A stretch of DNA of 64,000 bases from Hongsoonwoonella zoysiae (GCF_013266695.1 NZ_JABRXF010000002.1:1-64000), one strand, 5' to 3'. Positions 1 through 9,142 are shown, counted from the stretch's first letter. Made by a program: numbers and translations. The notes: generated from the sequence alone by a model not told the origin.

Positions 1-117
1 GAGGCGGGCGACGCGCTCATCGACATGATCGTGCGCACCTCGAACGGCCGCAACACCGCCGCAGAAGCCCTCGGACACCGCGAGTTCTCCATGACCAAGC
101 TCTACAGAAGCGCCTGA
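1..117 (+). CDS. suyB: C-terminal end of a UxaA/SuyB-family lyase, probably sulfolactate sulfo-lyase large subunit (partial)
   Basis: The frame is open from base 1 to a TGA at 115-117, giving the last 38 residues of a protein that begins outside the window. The tail contains the pattern [16 protein letters not shown], which resembles the C-terminal end of the altronate/galactarate dehydratase superfamily (UxaA C-terminal domain). SuyB, the large subunit of (R)-sulfolactate sulfo-lyase, belongs to that superfamily. The next genes are a YeiH-type exporter and two hydroxyacid dehydrogenases of the families that serve sulfolactate breakdown, which is why I prefer SuyB over altronate dehydratase. 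The stretch is too short to decide on sequence alone; a sugar-acid dehydratase is the alternative. Confidence 0.55.
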   Translation, partial: EAGDALIDMIVRTSNGRNTAAEALGHREFSMTKLYRSA

Positions 118-201
118 GTAACGGTGTTTGCGGGCGTTCGCGCGAAGAGGCGCCCGGCAGCACCGTACCCAGCAGGGCCGGGTGAACAGAGCTTCGATCT
201 C

Positions 202-1215
202 ATGACTTCTCTTGCTCAGACAGGTTGCTTGGTCACTCGAATGCGTGCGCTGATTCCCGGTATGGGGACAGCTCTGCTTGTTGCCGCTGCCGCTAGTTTC
301 GTAGCCGACACTTATGGCGGGCCGGTCATGCTGCTGGCGCTGCTGATCGGCATCGCGCTCAACTTCCTTTCGGAGGGGGACAAGGTCGAAGCCGGCATCC
401 GCTTCACATCCAAATCGGTTCTTAAATTCGGCGTCGCGCTTCTGGGTCTCAGGATCGCGGCGAGCGACGTCGTGGCCCTTGGAGGAAGTACCGTAATCGT
501 GCTTCTGATCGCCATGGCGATTACGATATTGGCTGGCATCACGATCGTAAGCCTGCAAGGTCATGGCCGGATATTCGGTATTCTGATCGGTGGGGCGACC
601 GCGATCTGCGGCGCTTCCGCTGCTCTTGCGATCTCGTCGGTGCTGCCCGACAAGCCGGGGAAACAGCAGCAAACAATCTTTACCGTTGTGGCCGTGACTT
701 CGCTTTCCACTATTGCGATGGTCACCTATCCCGTCTTTGCCAATCTTATCGGCTTCGACGACCGGATGACGGGCATCTTTCTCGGTGCGACCATTCATGA
801 TGTCGCCCAGGTCGTCGGCTCTGGTTATGCGGTAAGCGAGCTTGCCGGCGATACCGCGACAATTGTCAAGCTGTTCCGCGTTGCCATGTTGCTGCCAGTG
901 GTTTTCCTGGTTTCACTGCTCTTCCGGGAACGAGGGGGAGGTGGAAGCAAGCGGCGCCTGCCAATCCCGCTTTTCGCCCTTGGTTTCGTGGCGATGGTGA
1001 CGGTTAACTCGCTCGGGCTCGTGCCGGGTGTCTTGCGGGAACCGCTTGTATCCATGTCCCGCTGGTGCCTTGTCTCCGCTGTAGCGGCGATTGGCCTAAC
1101 GACGTCTATCAAAGACATGCTCACAATAGGCGGAACGGCGATCTATGCCGCGATCGCCACCACTGTCGTGCTACTCATGACGGTCATGAGCCTTTTGTAT
1201 TTCATCGGAGGATAA
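202..1215 (+). CDS. YeiH-family (COG2855, UPF0324) inner-membrane transporter, putative sulfite exporter
   Basis: A hydrophobic protein of about ten membrane segments. It carries two hallmark stretches of the YeiH/UPF0324 family: GGATAICGASAALAI in the middle and FLGATIHDVAQVVGSG after it. Family members next to sulfolactate or cysteate lyases (SuyZ/CuyZ type) are thought to expel the sulfite released by the lyase. Here the gene follows the SuyB-like tail and precedes two dehydrogenases, so sulfite export is the likely role. The start is uncertain: GTG at 124 would add 26 polar residues and follows the previous stop closely, while ATG at 202 or 241 places the first membrane helix near the N-terminus. 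None has a strong ribosome binding site. Confidence 0.8.
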   Translation: MTSLAQTGCLVTRMRALIPGMGTALLVAAAASFVADTYGGPVMLLALLIGIALNFLSEGDKVEAGIRFTSKSVLKFGVALLGLRIAASDVVALGGSTVIVLLIAMAITILAGITIVSLQGHGRIFGILIGGATAICGASAALAISSVLPDKPGKQQQTIFTVVAVTSLSTIAMVTYPVFANLIGFDDRMTGIFLGATIHDVAQVVGSGYAVSELAGDTATIVKLFRVAMLLPVVFLVSLLFRERGGGGSKRRLPIPLFALGFVAMVTVNSLGLVPGVLREPLVSMSRWCLVSAVAAIGLTTSIKDMLTIGGTAIYAAIATTVVLLMTVMSLLYFIGG

Positions 1216-1219
1216 TCCC

Positions 1220-2152
1220 GTGGCGGATGTCGTTATAACCGAATTCATGGACGAGGCGGCGGTCGGGCGGATCGGCGCACGATTTGAAACGGTCTATGAT
1301 CCCGGCCTGTTTGATGATCCCGCGCGGGTGATGGGGCACTTGCTGCAAGCCCGTGCCCTCATCGTGCGTAACCGAACGCAGGTGCGGGAAAATCTGCTCT
1401 GTGCCGCACCGCGCCTTGAATGCGTCGGCAGGCTTGGCGTCGGGCTCGACAATATCGACGTCGATGCGTGCAAGGCGCGCGAAGTCTCGGTTTATCCGGC
1501 GACGGGCGCGAACGACCTTTCGGTCGCTGAATATGTCATGACCGCCGCGCTTGCGCTGCTCCGCGGCGCCTATGCTTCGGGCGGGGAGGTCGCTCGCGGT
1601 GGTTGGCCCCGTCAATCCCTCATAGGACGCGAGGTTTCAGGCAAGGTGATGGGCCTTGTCGGTTATGGTTCGATCGCGCGCGAGGTGGCCGGACGGGCAA
1701 GGGCATTCGGCATGGATGTCGTCGCCTATGACCCATTCCTGCCTGAAGGCGACATACGTTGGGAAGGTGCGAAAAGTGTAACGCTCGACGACCTCCTTCG
1801 ATCGGCCGATGTCGTCAGCTTGCATGTCCCGCTCACGGACGCGACACGTCATATCATCGATGCAGCGGCAGTTGCCAGGATGAAGGCCGATGCCGTTTTG
1901 ATCAATGCCGCGCGCGGCGGCGTGGTCGAGGAAGCTGCACTCGCCGATGCTTTGAAAGCCGGGCGCCTCGGCGGTGCCGCGCTCGATGTCTTTGAGGAGG
2001 AGCCGCTCACGGCGGAAGCAGGTGGAAAATTCGAAGGGCTCGACAATATCATCCTGACCCCGCATATCGCTGGTGTAACGCAGGAATCGAATGTGCGGGT
2101 ATCCGACCTTATCGCCGAGACGGTCATCCGCCATCTGGGCGGAAAAGCATGA
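1220..2152 (+). CDS. slcC: D-isomer-specific 2-hydroxyacid dehydrogenase, probable (S)-sulfolactate dehydrogenase
   Basis: 310 residues with GTG start and a GGAGG-type ribosome binding site just upstream. NAD-binding motif GLVGYGSIAREVAGRA lies near residue 142. NAARGGVV (near 228) and the catalytic-region string LTPHIAG close to the C-terminus are typical of phosphoglycerate/2-hydroxyacid dehydrogenases. In sulfolactate-degrading bacteria an enzyme of this family and size (SlcC) oxidises (S)-sulfolactate to sulfopyruvate with NAD+. The next gene overlaps by four bases and is of the ComC family, which performs the opposite-stereochemistry reduction, so the pair makes a racemising couple. A generic hydroxypyruvate or glyoxylate reductase is the alternative. 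Confidence 0.72.
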   Translation: MADVVITEFMDEAAVGRIGARFETVYDPGLFDDPARVMGHLLQARALIVRNRTQVRENLLCAAPRLECVGRLGVGLDNIDVDACKAREVSVYPATGANDLSVAEYVMTAALALLRGAYASGGEVARGGWPRQSLIGREVSGKVMGLVGYGSIAREVAGRARAFGMDVVAYDPFLPEGDIRWEGAKSVTLDDLLRSADVVSLHVPLTDATRHIIDAAAVARMKADAVLINAARGGVVEEAALADALKAGRLGGAALDVFEEEPLTAEAGGKFEGLDNIILTPHIAGVTQESNVRVSDLIAETVIRHLGGKA

Positions 2153-3150
2153 CGAACGAAGTTATGAAAGTTGAGGCCGCTCTCCGACTGGTCGTGGATG
2201 CGCTCGTTGCAAGCAATACATCGGAGAAAAACGCGAAATCGGTGGCCGATGCCCTGATCGGTGCGGAACTTGCGGGCCAGGCCGGACATGGGCTTAGGCG
2301 CGTCCCAGCCTATGCAGCACAGGTGCGCGCCGGCAAGGTGAAGGGGCATGCAATCCCGGCTGCCGCCCGCGTACGGCCAGGCGTGGTGAGGGTCGATGGC
2401 GGTTATGGCTTCGCCTTTCCCGCGCTCGATCTCGCCATCAGCGAACTTTCCGAAATCGCTCCCGCACAAGGTATCGCGATTGCGGGTGTTTACCGCTCGC
2501 ACCACGCGGGTGTTGCGGGCATCACCGTAGAGAGATTGGCCCAACGCGGGCTTGTGGCCCTCATGTTTGCCAACGCACCGGCCGCCATGGCCCCATGGGG
2601 CGGGGAGAGGGCGCTCTTCGGCACGGACCCGATCGCATTCGCCGCGCCGACAGAAAATGGCGATCCGGTCGTGGTCGATGTTTCGCTTTCCAAGGTCGCG
2701 CGTGGCAAACTGATGGCGGCAAAGCAGAAAAACGAGGAAATACCGGAAGGCTGGGCGCTTGATCCGGAAGGTAACCCGACCACCGATCCCGCCGCCGGAA
2801 TGGCGGGAACGATGATCCCGCTCGGTGATGCCAAGGGCACGGCGCTGGCGCTGATGGTGGAACTCATGTGTGCGGGGCTTACCGGTGCGAACTACGCCTA
2901 CGAGCAGACGTCCTTTTTCGATGACAAGGGCGATCCGCCGGGAACCGGGCAAACGCTGATCGCCATCGACCCGGCCGCATTCGGTTCCGGCGCGCTTGGG
3001 CGCTTCGCCGAGATGGCAGGCTTGATCGCGGGGCAGGAAGGTGCGCGCGTTCCAGGAAGCCGCAGGCGGGAAGTCGCCGCGCGAGTTCGCGAAAACGGGA
3101 TTGAAGTCGACGCGTCCCTTTTTCAGGAAATTCGTTCCCTGATCGCCTGA
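2149..3150 (+). CDS. comC: Malate/L-lactate dehydrogenase (Ldh_2) family oxidoreductase, probable (R)-sulfolactate dehydrogenase
   Basis: 333 residues, the usual length for the family. The ATG overlaps the upstream stop (ATGA), so translation is coupled. The motif GVYRSHHAGVAG supplies the conserved histidine, and FGTDPIAFAAP with the aspartate is also typical of the Ldh_2 fold shared by malate, ureidoglycolate and sulfolactate dehydrogenases. ComC reduces sulfopyruvate to (R)-sulfolactate, the substrate of SuyAB. The assignment rests on the neighbours: SuyB-like tail, exporter and SlcC-like dehydrogenase. Ureidoglycolate dehydrogenase (AllD) is a relative and purine genes lie 6 kb away, but this operon's other members do not support that reading. 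Confidence 0.68.
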   Translation: MTNEVMKVEAALRLVVDALVASNTSEKNAKSVADALIGAELAGQAGHGLRRVPAYAAQVRAGKVKGHAIPAAARVRPGVVRVDGGYGFAFPALDLAISELSEIAPAQGIAIAGVYRSHHAGVAGITVERLAQRGLVALMFANAPAAMAPWGGERALFGTDPIAFAAPTENGDPVVVDVSLSKVARGKLMAAKQKNEEIPEGWALDPEGNPTTDPAAGMAGTMIPLGDAKGTALALMVELMCAGLTGANYAYEQTSFFDDKGDPPGTGQTLIAIDPAAFGSGALGRFAEMAGLIAGQEGARVPGSRRREVAARVRENGIEVDASLFQEIRSLIA

Positions 3151-3166
3151 ACCCGCAGGAGCGTTC

Positions 3167-4204
3167 ATGACACGTGAATTATTCGGTGAAACCGCATCGG
3201 GCGAAACGGTCGAGCGCGTCACCCTGAAAGGTGGAGGGCTGTCAGCGAAGGTTATTACCTGGGGCGCAGTCGTCCAGGATTTGCGGCTTGAAGGGCATGA
3301 TGCTCCCCTTGTGCTTGGCTTCGATCGTTTCGAGGATTATCCGGCCCATTCTCCATATTTCGGCGCGATCGCAGGGCGCTATGCGAACCGCATCCGCGAC
3401 GGGCGGTTTTTCATCGACGGGATAAAGTGGCAGACCGATACGAATTTCCTCGGCAAGCATCTCCTTCATGGCGGGGCAGAAGGGATCGGAAAGCGCGTTT
3501 GGTCCATCGCCGCTCTTGGCGACGATTTCGTGACCTTGACCCTGTGCGACCCTGACGGAGCAATGGGCTTTCCCGGCAACCTCGACATTACCTGTACCTA
3601 CCGCTTGGCCGATGCGGGCCGTCTGGTCGTTGAATTGGATGCTCAAACGGATGCGCCGACGCTGTGCAATCTCGCCCATCACTCCTACTTCAACCTCGAC
3701 GATGGAGGGGAGGGGGATTGTCTTGATCACAAGGTCATGATCGAGGCGGAAGCCTATCTCCCGGTGGACTCGGAATTAATACCGACGGGGGATGTTCTGG
3801 TTGTCGGAGGATCTCCGTTCGACTTTCGCGAGACGAGAGCTATCCGGTCCTTGGCCGAAGGTCGGACCTTTGCCTACGATCACAATTTCTGCCTTTTCGC
3901 GGATCGAGCGGGACTGCGACGGGCGGCGAAAGTGGAAGGCGCGCGTTCAGGCGTTGCAATGGAAGTCTGGACGACGGAACCGGGATTGCAATTTTACAGC
4001 GGCGAAAAGGTTGCCCGGCCAATTCCCGGGCTGGAAGGCCGTTACTATGGGGCCTATGCGGGCTTTGCCATGGAGCCGCAGGTCTGGCCCGACGCGCCGA
4101 ACCACCGCCATTTCCCTCAAGCGATATTGCGCCCGGGCGAGAAGTATCGCCAGATCAGCGAATATCGTTTCGAATTGAATGTCGCAGCGAAGTCAATTCT
4201 ATAG
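3167..4204 (+). CDS. galM: Aldose 1-epimerase (GalM family mutarotase)
   Basis: 345 residues with start ATG behind a CAGGAG ribosome binding site, 16 bases after the dehydrogenase, so it is the last gene of the sulfonate operon. GalM signatures in order: GRYANRIRDGRF, the LLHGG string, LAHHSYFNL (histidine of the active site), YDHNF, and a C-terminal GFAMEPQVWPDAPNH with the catalytic-base glutamate. GalM interconverts alpha and beta anomers of aldoses. In sulfoquinovose-degrading clusters a relative acts as sulfoquinovose mutarotase, which would explain a mutarotase in a sulfolactate operon. Ordinary galactose or glucose mutarotation remains possible. The last bases overlap the convergent dehydrogenase gene. 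Confidence 0.85.
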   Translation: MTRELFGETASGETVERVTLKGGGLSAKVITWGAVVQDLRLEGHDAPLVLGFDRFEDYPAHSPYFGAIAGRYANRIRDGRFFIDGIKWQTDTNFLGKHLLHGGAEGIGKRVWSIAALGDDFVTLTLCDPDGAMGFPGNLDITCTYRLADAGRLVVELDAQTDAPTLCNLAHHSYFNLDDGGEGDCLDHKVMIEAEAYLPVDSELIPTGDVLVVGGSPFDFRETRAIRSLAEGRTFAYDHNFCLFADRAGLRRAAKVEGARSGVAMEVWTTEPGLQFYSGEKVARPIPGLEGRYYGAYAGFAMEPQVWPDAPNHRHFPQAILRPGEKYRQISEYRFELNVAAKSIL

Positions 4205-5497
4205 AGACCAGCAAAGGATGCCCGCCGGAATGTCCTCCGGGGCAAGCGCGCCTTTCAGGTCGATCAGGACACCACCGTCGACCAGCATTTTCAAGATTTC
4301 GGATTTGCGGTCCAGATAGGCTCGATGTGGAACTGCCAGGACCAGTGCATCGAGCTTCGAAAACCGTTCCAGGTCGTCAATTTCCAGACCGAACTCGTGC
4401 CGCGCTTCTTCGGCATTGCAATGCGGATCGTGAAGGAGTGGCGCAAGGCCGAAAGAACGCATTTCGTCGATGACGTCCGGCACCTTCGAATTGCGAAGGT
4501 CCGGAACGTCTTCCTTGAAAGCCAGGCCCAAGACACCGATCCGGGCTCCGGTCAGTGAGCGGCCGGCGGAAACCATGAGTTTTATTGTTTTGCGGGCCAA
4601 AAACCTGCCCATGCCGTCGTTGATGCGCCGCCCGGCCAGAATAACTTCTGGCTGGTAGCCGACCTGCTCGGCCTTCGCGGTCAGATAGTAAGGGTCAACG
4701 CCGATGCAGTGCCCCCCAACGAGGCCAGGAAAGAAGCGTAGAAAATTCCACTTCGTTCCGGCTGCCGCGAGCACATCGCGAGTGGGAATATCGAGACGCT
4801 CGAAAATCATGGAGAGTTCGTTCATCAGTGCGATGTTGATATCGCGCTGAGTGTTTTCGATCACCTTCGCCGCTTCGGCCACGCGAATCGAGCTTGCCTT
4901 GTGGACACCGGCATGAACGATTGCGCCATAAGCCGCCGCGACACGCTCAAGGGTCGCATCGTCCTGGCCAGAGACGACCTTGACGATCGTTTCGAGGCGA
5001 TGCTCCCGATCGCCCGGATTGATCCGCTCAGGCGAGTAGCCGAGGAAGAAATCCGTTCCGCATTTCAGGCCGGAAGCCCGTTCCAGCGCGGGTCCGCAAA
5101 CTTCTTCCGTGGCTCCGGGATATACGGTGCTTTCCACCACGACAATCGCCCCGTGCTTCAGATGCGGGCCGACCGTTTCGCACGCCGAGAGAAGCGGTTT
5201 GAAATCGGGTCTATGGGCATCGTCAACCGGTGTAGGCACGGTGAGGATGAACATGCTTGCGCCGGAAAGGCTCTGTGGATCGCTCGACAACCGAAGACTG
5301 GTTTCGAGCAGCTCTTCCCTTGAGATTTCACCTGTTTGATCGTGGGCGGCTTTGAGCTCTTCGACCCTTGATTGCGAAATGTCGAAACCAACCGCATGTT
5401 CGGCTACCTTCGCGAATGCTATGGCCACAGGCAAGCCGACGTAGCCCAACCCGATGATCGCGATCCGTTCCGATAGCGGAGACGTTCCGATGCTCAT
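4199..5497 (-). CDS. UDP-N-acetyl-hexosamine 6-dehydrogenase (TviB/WbpO-type nucleotide-sugar dehydrogenase)
   Basis: 432 residues. The N-terminal NAD-binding string GLGYVGLPVAIAFAK starts near residue 16. VVESTVYPGAT and GYSPERINPGD follow, then the active-site segment GGHCIGVDPYYLTAKAEQVG with the catalytic cysteine. The resemblance is to the TviB/WbpO branch, which oxidises UDP-GalNAc (or UDP-GlcNAc) to the uronic acid, rather than to UDP-glucose dehydrogenases. It lies 12 bases after a glycosyltransferase on the same strand, so the two probably form an operon that supplies and uses a hexosaminuronic acid for EPS. The exact epimer cannot be read from sequence. Confidence 0.85.
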   Translation of the reverse strand: MSIGTSPLSERIAIIGLGYVGLPVAIAFAKVAEHAVGFDISQSRVEELKAAHDQTGEISREELLETSLRLSSDPQSLSGASMFILTVPTPVDDAHRPDFKPLLSACETVGPHLKHGAIVVVESTVYPGATEEVCGPALERASGLKCGTDFFLGYSPERINPGDREHRLETIVKVVSGQDDATLERVAAAYGAIVHAGVHKASSIRVAEAAKVIENTQRDINIALMNELSMIFERLDIPTRDVLAAAGTKWNFLRFFPGLVGGHCIGVDPYYLTAKAEQVGYQPEVILAGRRINDGMGRFLARKTIKLMVSAGRSLTGARIGVLGLAFKEDVPDLRNSKVPDVIDEMRSFGLAPLLHDPHCNAEEARHEFGLEIDDLERFSKLDALVLAVPHRAYLDRKSEILKMLVDGGVLIDLKGALAPEDIPAGILCWSL

Positions 5498-5509
5498 ACT
5501 CGATACTCC

Positions 5510-6703
5510 TTAGCAGACCGCTTCGCGGTGGGAATCGACCGGAGGAACATAGGGCAAACCCATTTCTTCAATCAGGATACGGTTGACGACGTGCACATCA
5601 TAGCAGTCCACGGCACGTTGCCTCGCGCGCACGCCCATTTCCGAAATCAATGACGGCGTCGTAATAAACTTCTCCATCGCACCGGCAAGTGCGATGGAAT
5701 CCGAGACAGGCACGATGAAGCCCGTTTCGCCATCCGCCACGGTATCCACACATCCTGGAGCGTCGGTGGTGACCACTGCACGGCCGGTCGACATCGCCTC
5801 GAGTACGGTACGGGGTATACCTTCGCGATAGGACGGAAGGACAAGCACGGAGCAGCCGCGCAAATAGGGGCGCACGTCTTTCGCTTCGCCCAGATACTCT
5901 ATCGCCCCGCTCGCCGTCCATTCTTCGACTTCTTCCTTGGAGATCGCTGCCGGGTTTGGGTCGAAGGGGCCGAGCAGTTGCAGCTTCGATTCCGGGTATT
6001 TAGCATGCAGTATCCTTGCAGCTTCGACGTATTCCCTAATACCCTTGTCCTTCAGCAATCGCGCAATCAGAAGAAAGACCGGTGGTCCGTCGGGAGGGGC
6101 GCTCTCGTTGAAATGGCGGGTATCGATTCCCGAACCGGGCACGAGCATCGAGTTCTCGCTGGTTACTATATCGAGGCTTCGAAATATTTCAGAATCCGTT
6201 TTATTGTAAATAAAAACGCGATCGGCATTCTTCAAAGCCGATCTATAAAGAAGTATGCTTATTTTTCGTAGCAATTTCTTTTTAAAATTCGGGTTGCCTC
6301 CCGTAAAAACGTAGCCAAGGCCCGTAATGAGCGCATAACGCTTCGGTATGTTGGCCATTCGTGCGGCGATACCCGCATAGATGACCGGTTTCATCGTATA
6401 GGGCAGGACAATATCGGGGCGGATGCTCTTGAATTCGGTATTTATCGACCGAAGGGTCTTGATATCCGCAAACAGCCCGGTTCCTGCGCGTTCCATGGAA
6501 ATGCGGCGGAAACGAACGCCGGACTCTTCCAACTTGGCAATGCTCTCAGGATCGTCATCCGGTGCAAGCGCGTAAACTTCGCAGCCGCTTCGAACGAGGC
6601 TGCGCAGCAACTCCAGCCGAAAATTCACAAGGGAAAAGGTGAGGCTTGCGATCATGGCCACGCGGACCCGCTTCGGAGAAGCTTCGGTATTTGCAGCCAT
6701 CAT
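5510..6703 (-). CDS. GT-B glycosyltransferase, family 4 (PglA/CapM-like)
   Basis: 397 residues from the preferred ATG at 6703. This start is favoured because a GGAG ribosome binding site sits six bases upstream; an ATG at 6721 would add six residues without one. The N-terminal Rossmann domain contains SLTFSLVNFRLELL and ALITGLGYVFTG, which match GT4 enzymes that add N-acetylgalactosamine or galactose to lipid-linked precursors. The donor-binding domain has the EX7E-type string EGIPRTVLEAMSTGRAVVTT followed by GCVDTVADGETGF. It pairs with the downstream UDP-sugar dehydrogenase. Cytoplasmic, membrane-associated action is expected; acceptor and donor are unknown. Confidence 0.85.
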   Translation of the reverse strand: MMAANTEASPKRVRVAMIASLTFSLVNFRLELLRSLVRSGCEVYALAPDDDPESIAKLEESGVRFRRISMERAGTGLFADIKTLRSINTEFKSIRPDIVLPYTMKPVIYAGIAARMANIPKRYALITGLGYVFTGGNPNFKKKLLRKISILLYRSALKNADRVFIYNKTDSEIFRSLDIVTSENSMLVPGSGIDTRHFNESAPPDGPPVFLLIARLLKDKGIREYVEAARILHAKYPESKLQLLGPFDPNPAAISKEEVEEWTASGAIEYLGEAKDVRPYLRGCSVLVLPSYREGIPRTVLEAMSTGRAVVTTDAPGCVDTVADGETGFIVPVSDSIALAGAMEKFITTPSLISEMGVRARQRAVDCYDVHVVNRILIEEMGLPYVPPVDSHREAVC

Positions 6704-7257
6704 TCGGGTCTCCACTTCCATTACGCTACTCGACAGAGAAGAACCAACTCAACTTAATCGATATTGATCAATTTTCCTTTTCATTTCATTCGCTAGTCTT
6801 GCGCACCGAATGCGGATTGCAGTTTTGGGGTTGTCGAGACGAGCCTGCGGATTTTCGCAAAACTCACGCAACGACCTCCGCGATAGCTTCAATCATCTCG
6901 AAATTCCAATCCTGGTTGATCCCGGAAAATGCAACGAATGAACAGAAAATGGAAAAAGTCGTTCTTGCACATCTGGATAGGCAAGTCGATCGGCTTGCCA
7001 AGGATTGGTACGGCGGCACTTCATCAATCAATAATAGAGGGAATGGAAACGCATATGAAAGGAGATATTTTGGTTAAAACATCTTTTATTATCGAATATC
7101 TGCTAATCGAAGGATAAAAAGCTGAAACATAATTCAAAATCCAAGGGCGATTGTGTTATTCAATCGTAAGGAGAGCTTGAATTGCGTGAATCTCTCTTTA
7201 GGAGAACGCGTTCGCTGGCCAGAGTAAAGCAGTACAGGGTCTGAGGTTGGTCCTCCG
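6704..7257. other. AT-rich divergent intergenic region between two glycosyltransferase genes
   Basis: About 550 bases separate divergently read glycosyltransferase genes, so promoters for both must lie here. Base composition falls well below that of the genes, with A/T-runs around 6740-6790 and 7060-7160. Two plus-strand reading frames (6646-7077 and 6929-7117) have no recognisable product or coding bias and I do not call them. I see no clear operator. Confidence 0.5.
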
Positions 7258-8337
7258 ATGATCATGCATATAATTACGAATTTTGGCGATATCGGTGGCG
7301 CGGAGACGATGCTTACACGCCTCCTGCGAGCTTCTCCCGAAAAGGCGTTCGTAGTATCGTTGAAAGACGTTTCAGAACGAAATCAAAAGCTTGCCGGTGA
7401 CCACGTTAAGTGTGTGGCGCTGGGCATGAACTCATGGACACGCTATGCAGGTGCTGGCGTTCGTCTAGCGCGGTTGATCGGGCGAGAAAAGCCGGAAGTC
7501 ATTGTCTGTTGGATGTATCACGCCATGGTGGCGGGTATAATTGCCGGGCGCCTTGCAAGAACCGAAGCGCTTATATACTGGAATGTCAGGCAATCGCTTG
7601 ACGATGTGAATGTGCTTTCGCGCAGTTCAAGGATCGCCGCCAAGATCTCAAGTGTGCTTTCTCGCTTACCGGACGGAATAATTTACAACTCACAAAGAGC
7701 AATGGAACTGCATCGCCGTTTCGGGTTTGAAAATAATAATATTGAAGTAATTCCCAATGGGTTTCCGCCCGTTGATTCCGTGAGAGATTATACCCGAAGA
7801 CCAAGAATCTACGGTATTGCCGGACGCTTTCATCCTCAAAAAGACCACGCACTGTTTTTCAAGGCTGCTGCTCAGTTAGCCGCGCAGGAGGACGACGTTC
7901 GCTTTATCGCGGTAGGCAGGGGGCTGAATTGGGAAAATGAAACCGTGAGGACTATGATTTCAGATGCGGGCCTCGAGGAAAATGCGATCGAACTTCGCGG
8001 CGAGACGGAAGACATGGAATCGTTTTATCGAAGTATTGATGTGCTGGTGTTATCTTCCAGGACCGAAGGCTTTCCGAATGTTATCGCGGAAGCGATGGGG
8101 CATGGTATCCCGGTTGTTGCGACGGATGTGGGAGAGGCTGCGGTGATCGTCGGAGATACCGGCAGAATCGTTCCGGCGGGAGATGCGTTCGCATTGTGTA
8201 ACGCAATGAAGATGATGTATCACGTGCCTGCAAGAGAATTTTCAGAACTTTCCAAAGCGGCGAGACAGCGCATTGACGACAACTATTCTTTGGTGAAGAT
8301 CTGCAAGCGTTATCGTAGATTTTTAAAATGTACATAA
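7258..8337 (+). CDS. GT4-family glycosyltransferase
   Basis: 359 residues. The N-terminus MHIITNFGDIGGAETML has the glycine-rich GGAE loop of GT4 enzymes. The C-terminal donor site holds SSRTEGFPNVIAEAMGHGIPVVATDVGE, with the spaced glutamates of the retaining mechanism. AGRFHPQKD marks the linker into the second Rossmann domain. It has more A and T than its neighbours and is flanked by AT-rich spacers, which is common in variable EPS genes. Start ATG at 7258, or the ATG two codons later. It stands alone on this strand, facing away from the other outlying EPS genes. Sugar specificity is unknown. Confidence 0.82.
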   Translation: MIMHIITNFGDIGGAETMLTRLLRASPEKAFVVSLKDVSERNQKLAGDHVKCVALGMNSWTRYAGAGVRLARLIGREKPEVIVCWMYHAMVAGIIAGRLARTEALIYWNVRQSLDDVNVLSRSSRIAAKISSVLSRLPDGIIYNSQRAMELHRRFGFENNNIEVIPNGFPPVDSVRDYTRRPRIYGIAGRFHPQKDHALFFKAAAQLAAQEDDVRFIAVGRGLNWENETVRTMISDAGLEENAIELRGETEDMESFYRSIDVLVLSSRTEGFPNVIAEAMGHGIPVVATDVGEAAVIVGDTGRIVPAGDAFALCNAMKMMYHVPAREFSELSKAARQRIDDNYSLVKICKRYRRFLKCT

Positions 8338-8581
8338 AAATACGATAGATTTTTAATTATATATGTTATTGGAATATTATTCTGCATAATTGAGGTTATG
8401 GTAATGTAAATTTTATTTTTGATTGCATTAGATCGCATGCAGTACTTGAAAGTATGATCAGGTTCTCTCTTATTTGTCGGGTGTTACATGCCTTTGGCGA
8501 ACCATGGTGAATTTGACAATGACAGCGCTATCATGACAATCATTGCGAGTGTTTATGATATAGCCGCGCTGAGGAGATGTG

Positions 8582-9142
8582 GTGGCGGAGACACGTGCGA
8601 TCTATTTGGTTATGGGGGTGTGTGGTGTCGGCAAGTCGACTGTTGCGGTGAGGCTTGCCCAGCATTTCAATGGCAGTTTCGTCGAGGCCGATCGGTTTCA
8701 TCCACCGGAAAACGTCGAGGCGATGTCGGCTGGGATTCCCCTGAACGATGATATGCGGTGGTATTGGCTGGAAAGCCTCTGCGAGCATGTTCGCGCGGAA
8801 AGTGGCGGAGGGAGCGCCTCGGTATTTGTCGCCTGCTCGGCGTTAAAGAAGAAATATCGTGATTTCATGCGTAAGCGGCTCGGGCCACTCTTCATTATTC
8901 ATCTCGACGGGGATCGCGAATTGATCTTGAGGCGTCTTGAGGCACGGAAAGATCATTTCATGCCGCCTGCGCTGCTCGACAGTCAATTAGGTGACCTAGA
9001 ACGACCATCTGCGAATGAAGCGCCCGGCGCGTGCTTTGACGTTTCTCAGAGCGTCGACCGGATCATCGCCGATATATCGGCCATGATCGAGAAAGAAGCT
9101 CGGCGAAGGGGAAAGCAGTTCTTGCCGGCACCTTCTATTTAA
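8582..9142 (+). CDS. gntK: Gluconokinase (GntK/IdnK family)
   Basis: 186 residues, the usual gluconokinase size. P-loop GVCGVGKST sits near residue 12. The gluconate-kinase string ADRFHPPENVEAMSAGIPLNDDMR follows in two parts, then CSALKKKYRDFMR and RLEARKDHFMPPALLDSQ. The enzyme phosphorylates D-gluconate to 6-phosphogluconate, feeding the Entner-Doudoroff or pentose phosphate pathway. Start is taken at the second of two adjacent GTG codons because GAGGAG lies five bases upstream; GTG at 8579 adds one residue. No gluconate transporter or repressor lies alongside, so it seems a standalone gene upstream of allA. Confidence 0.88.
   Translation: MAETRAIYLVMGVCGVGKSTVAVRLAQHFNGSFVEADRFHPPENVEAMSAGIPLNDDMRWYWLESLCEHVRAESGGGSASVFVACSALKKKYRDFMRKRLGPLFIIHLDGDRELILRRLEARKDHFMPPALLDSQLGDLERPSANEAPGACFDVSQSVDRIIADISAMIEKEARRRGKQFLPAPSI

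Noticed and set aside
1849-3222. A 457-residue minus-strand frame over the sulfolactate dehydrogenases
   Set aside because: Antisense to two well-supported dehydrogenase genes; composition heavy in R, G, H and no motif.
6646-7117. Two plus-strand frames in the divergent spacer
   Set aside because: AT-rich composition without coding bias, partial overlap with the glycosyltransferase gene, no motif.
8582-9142. Gluconokinase as part of the purine or sulfonate pathway
   Set aside because: No gluconate-producing step is present in either block; its placement next to allA seems incidental.
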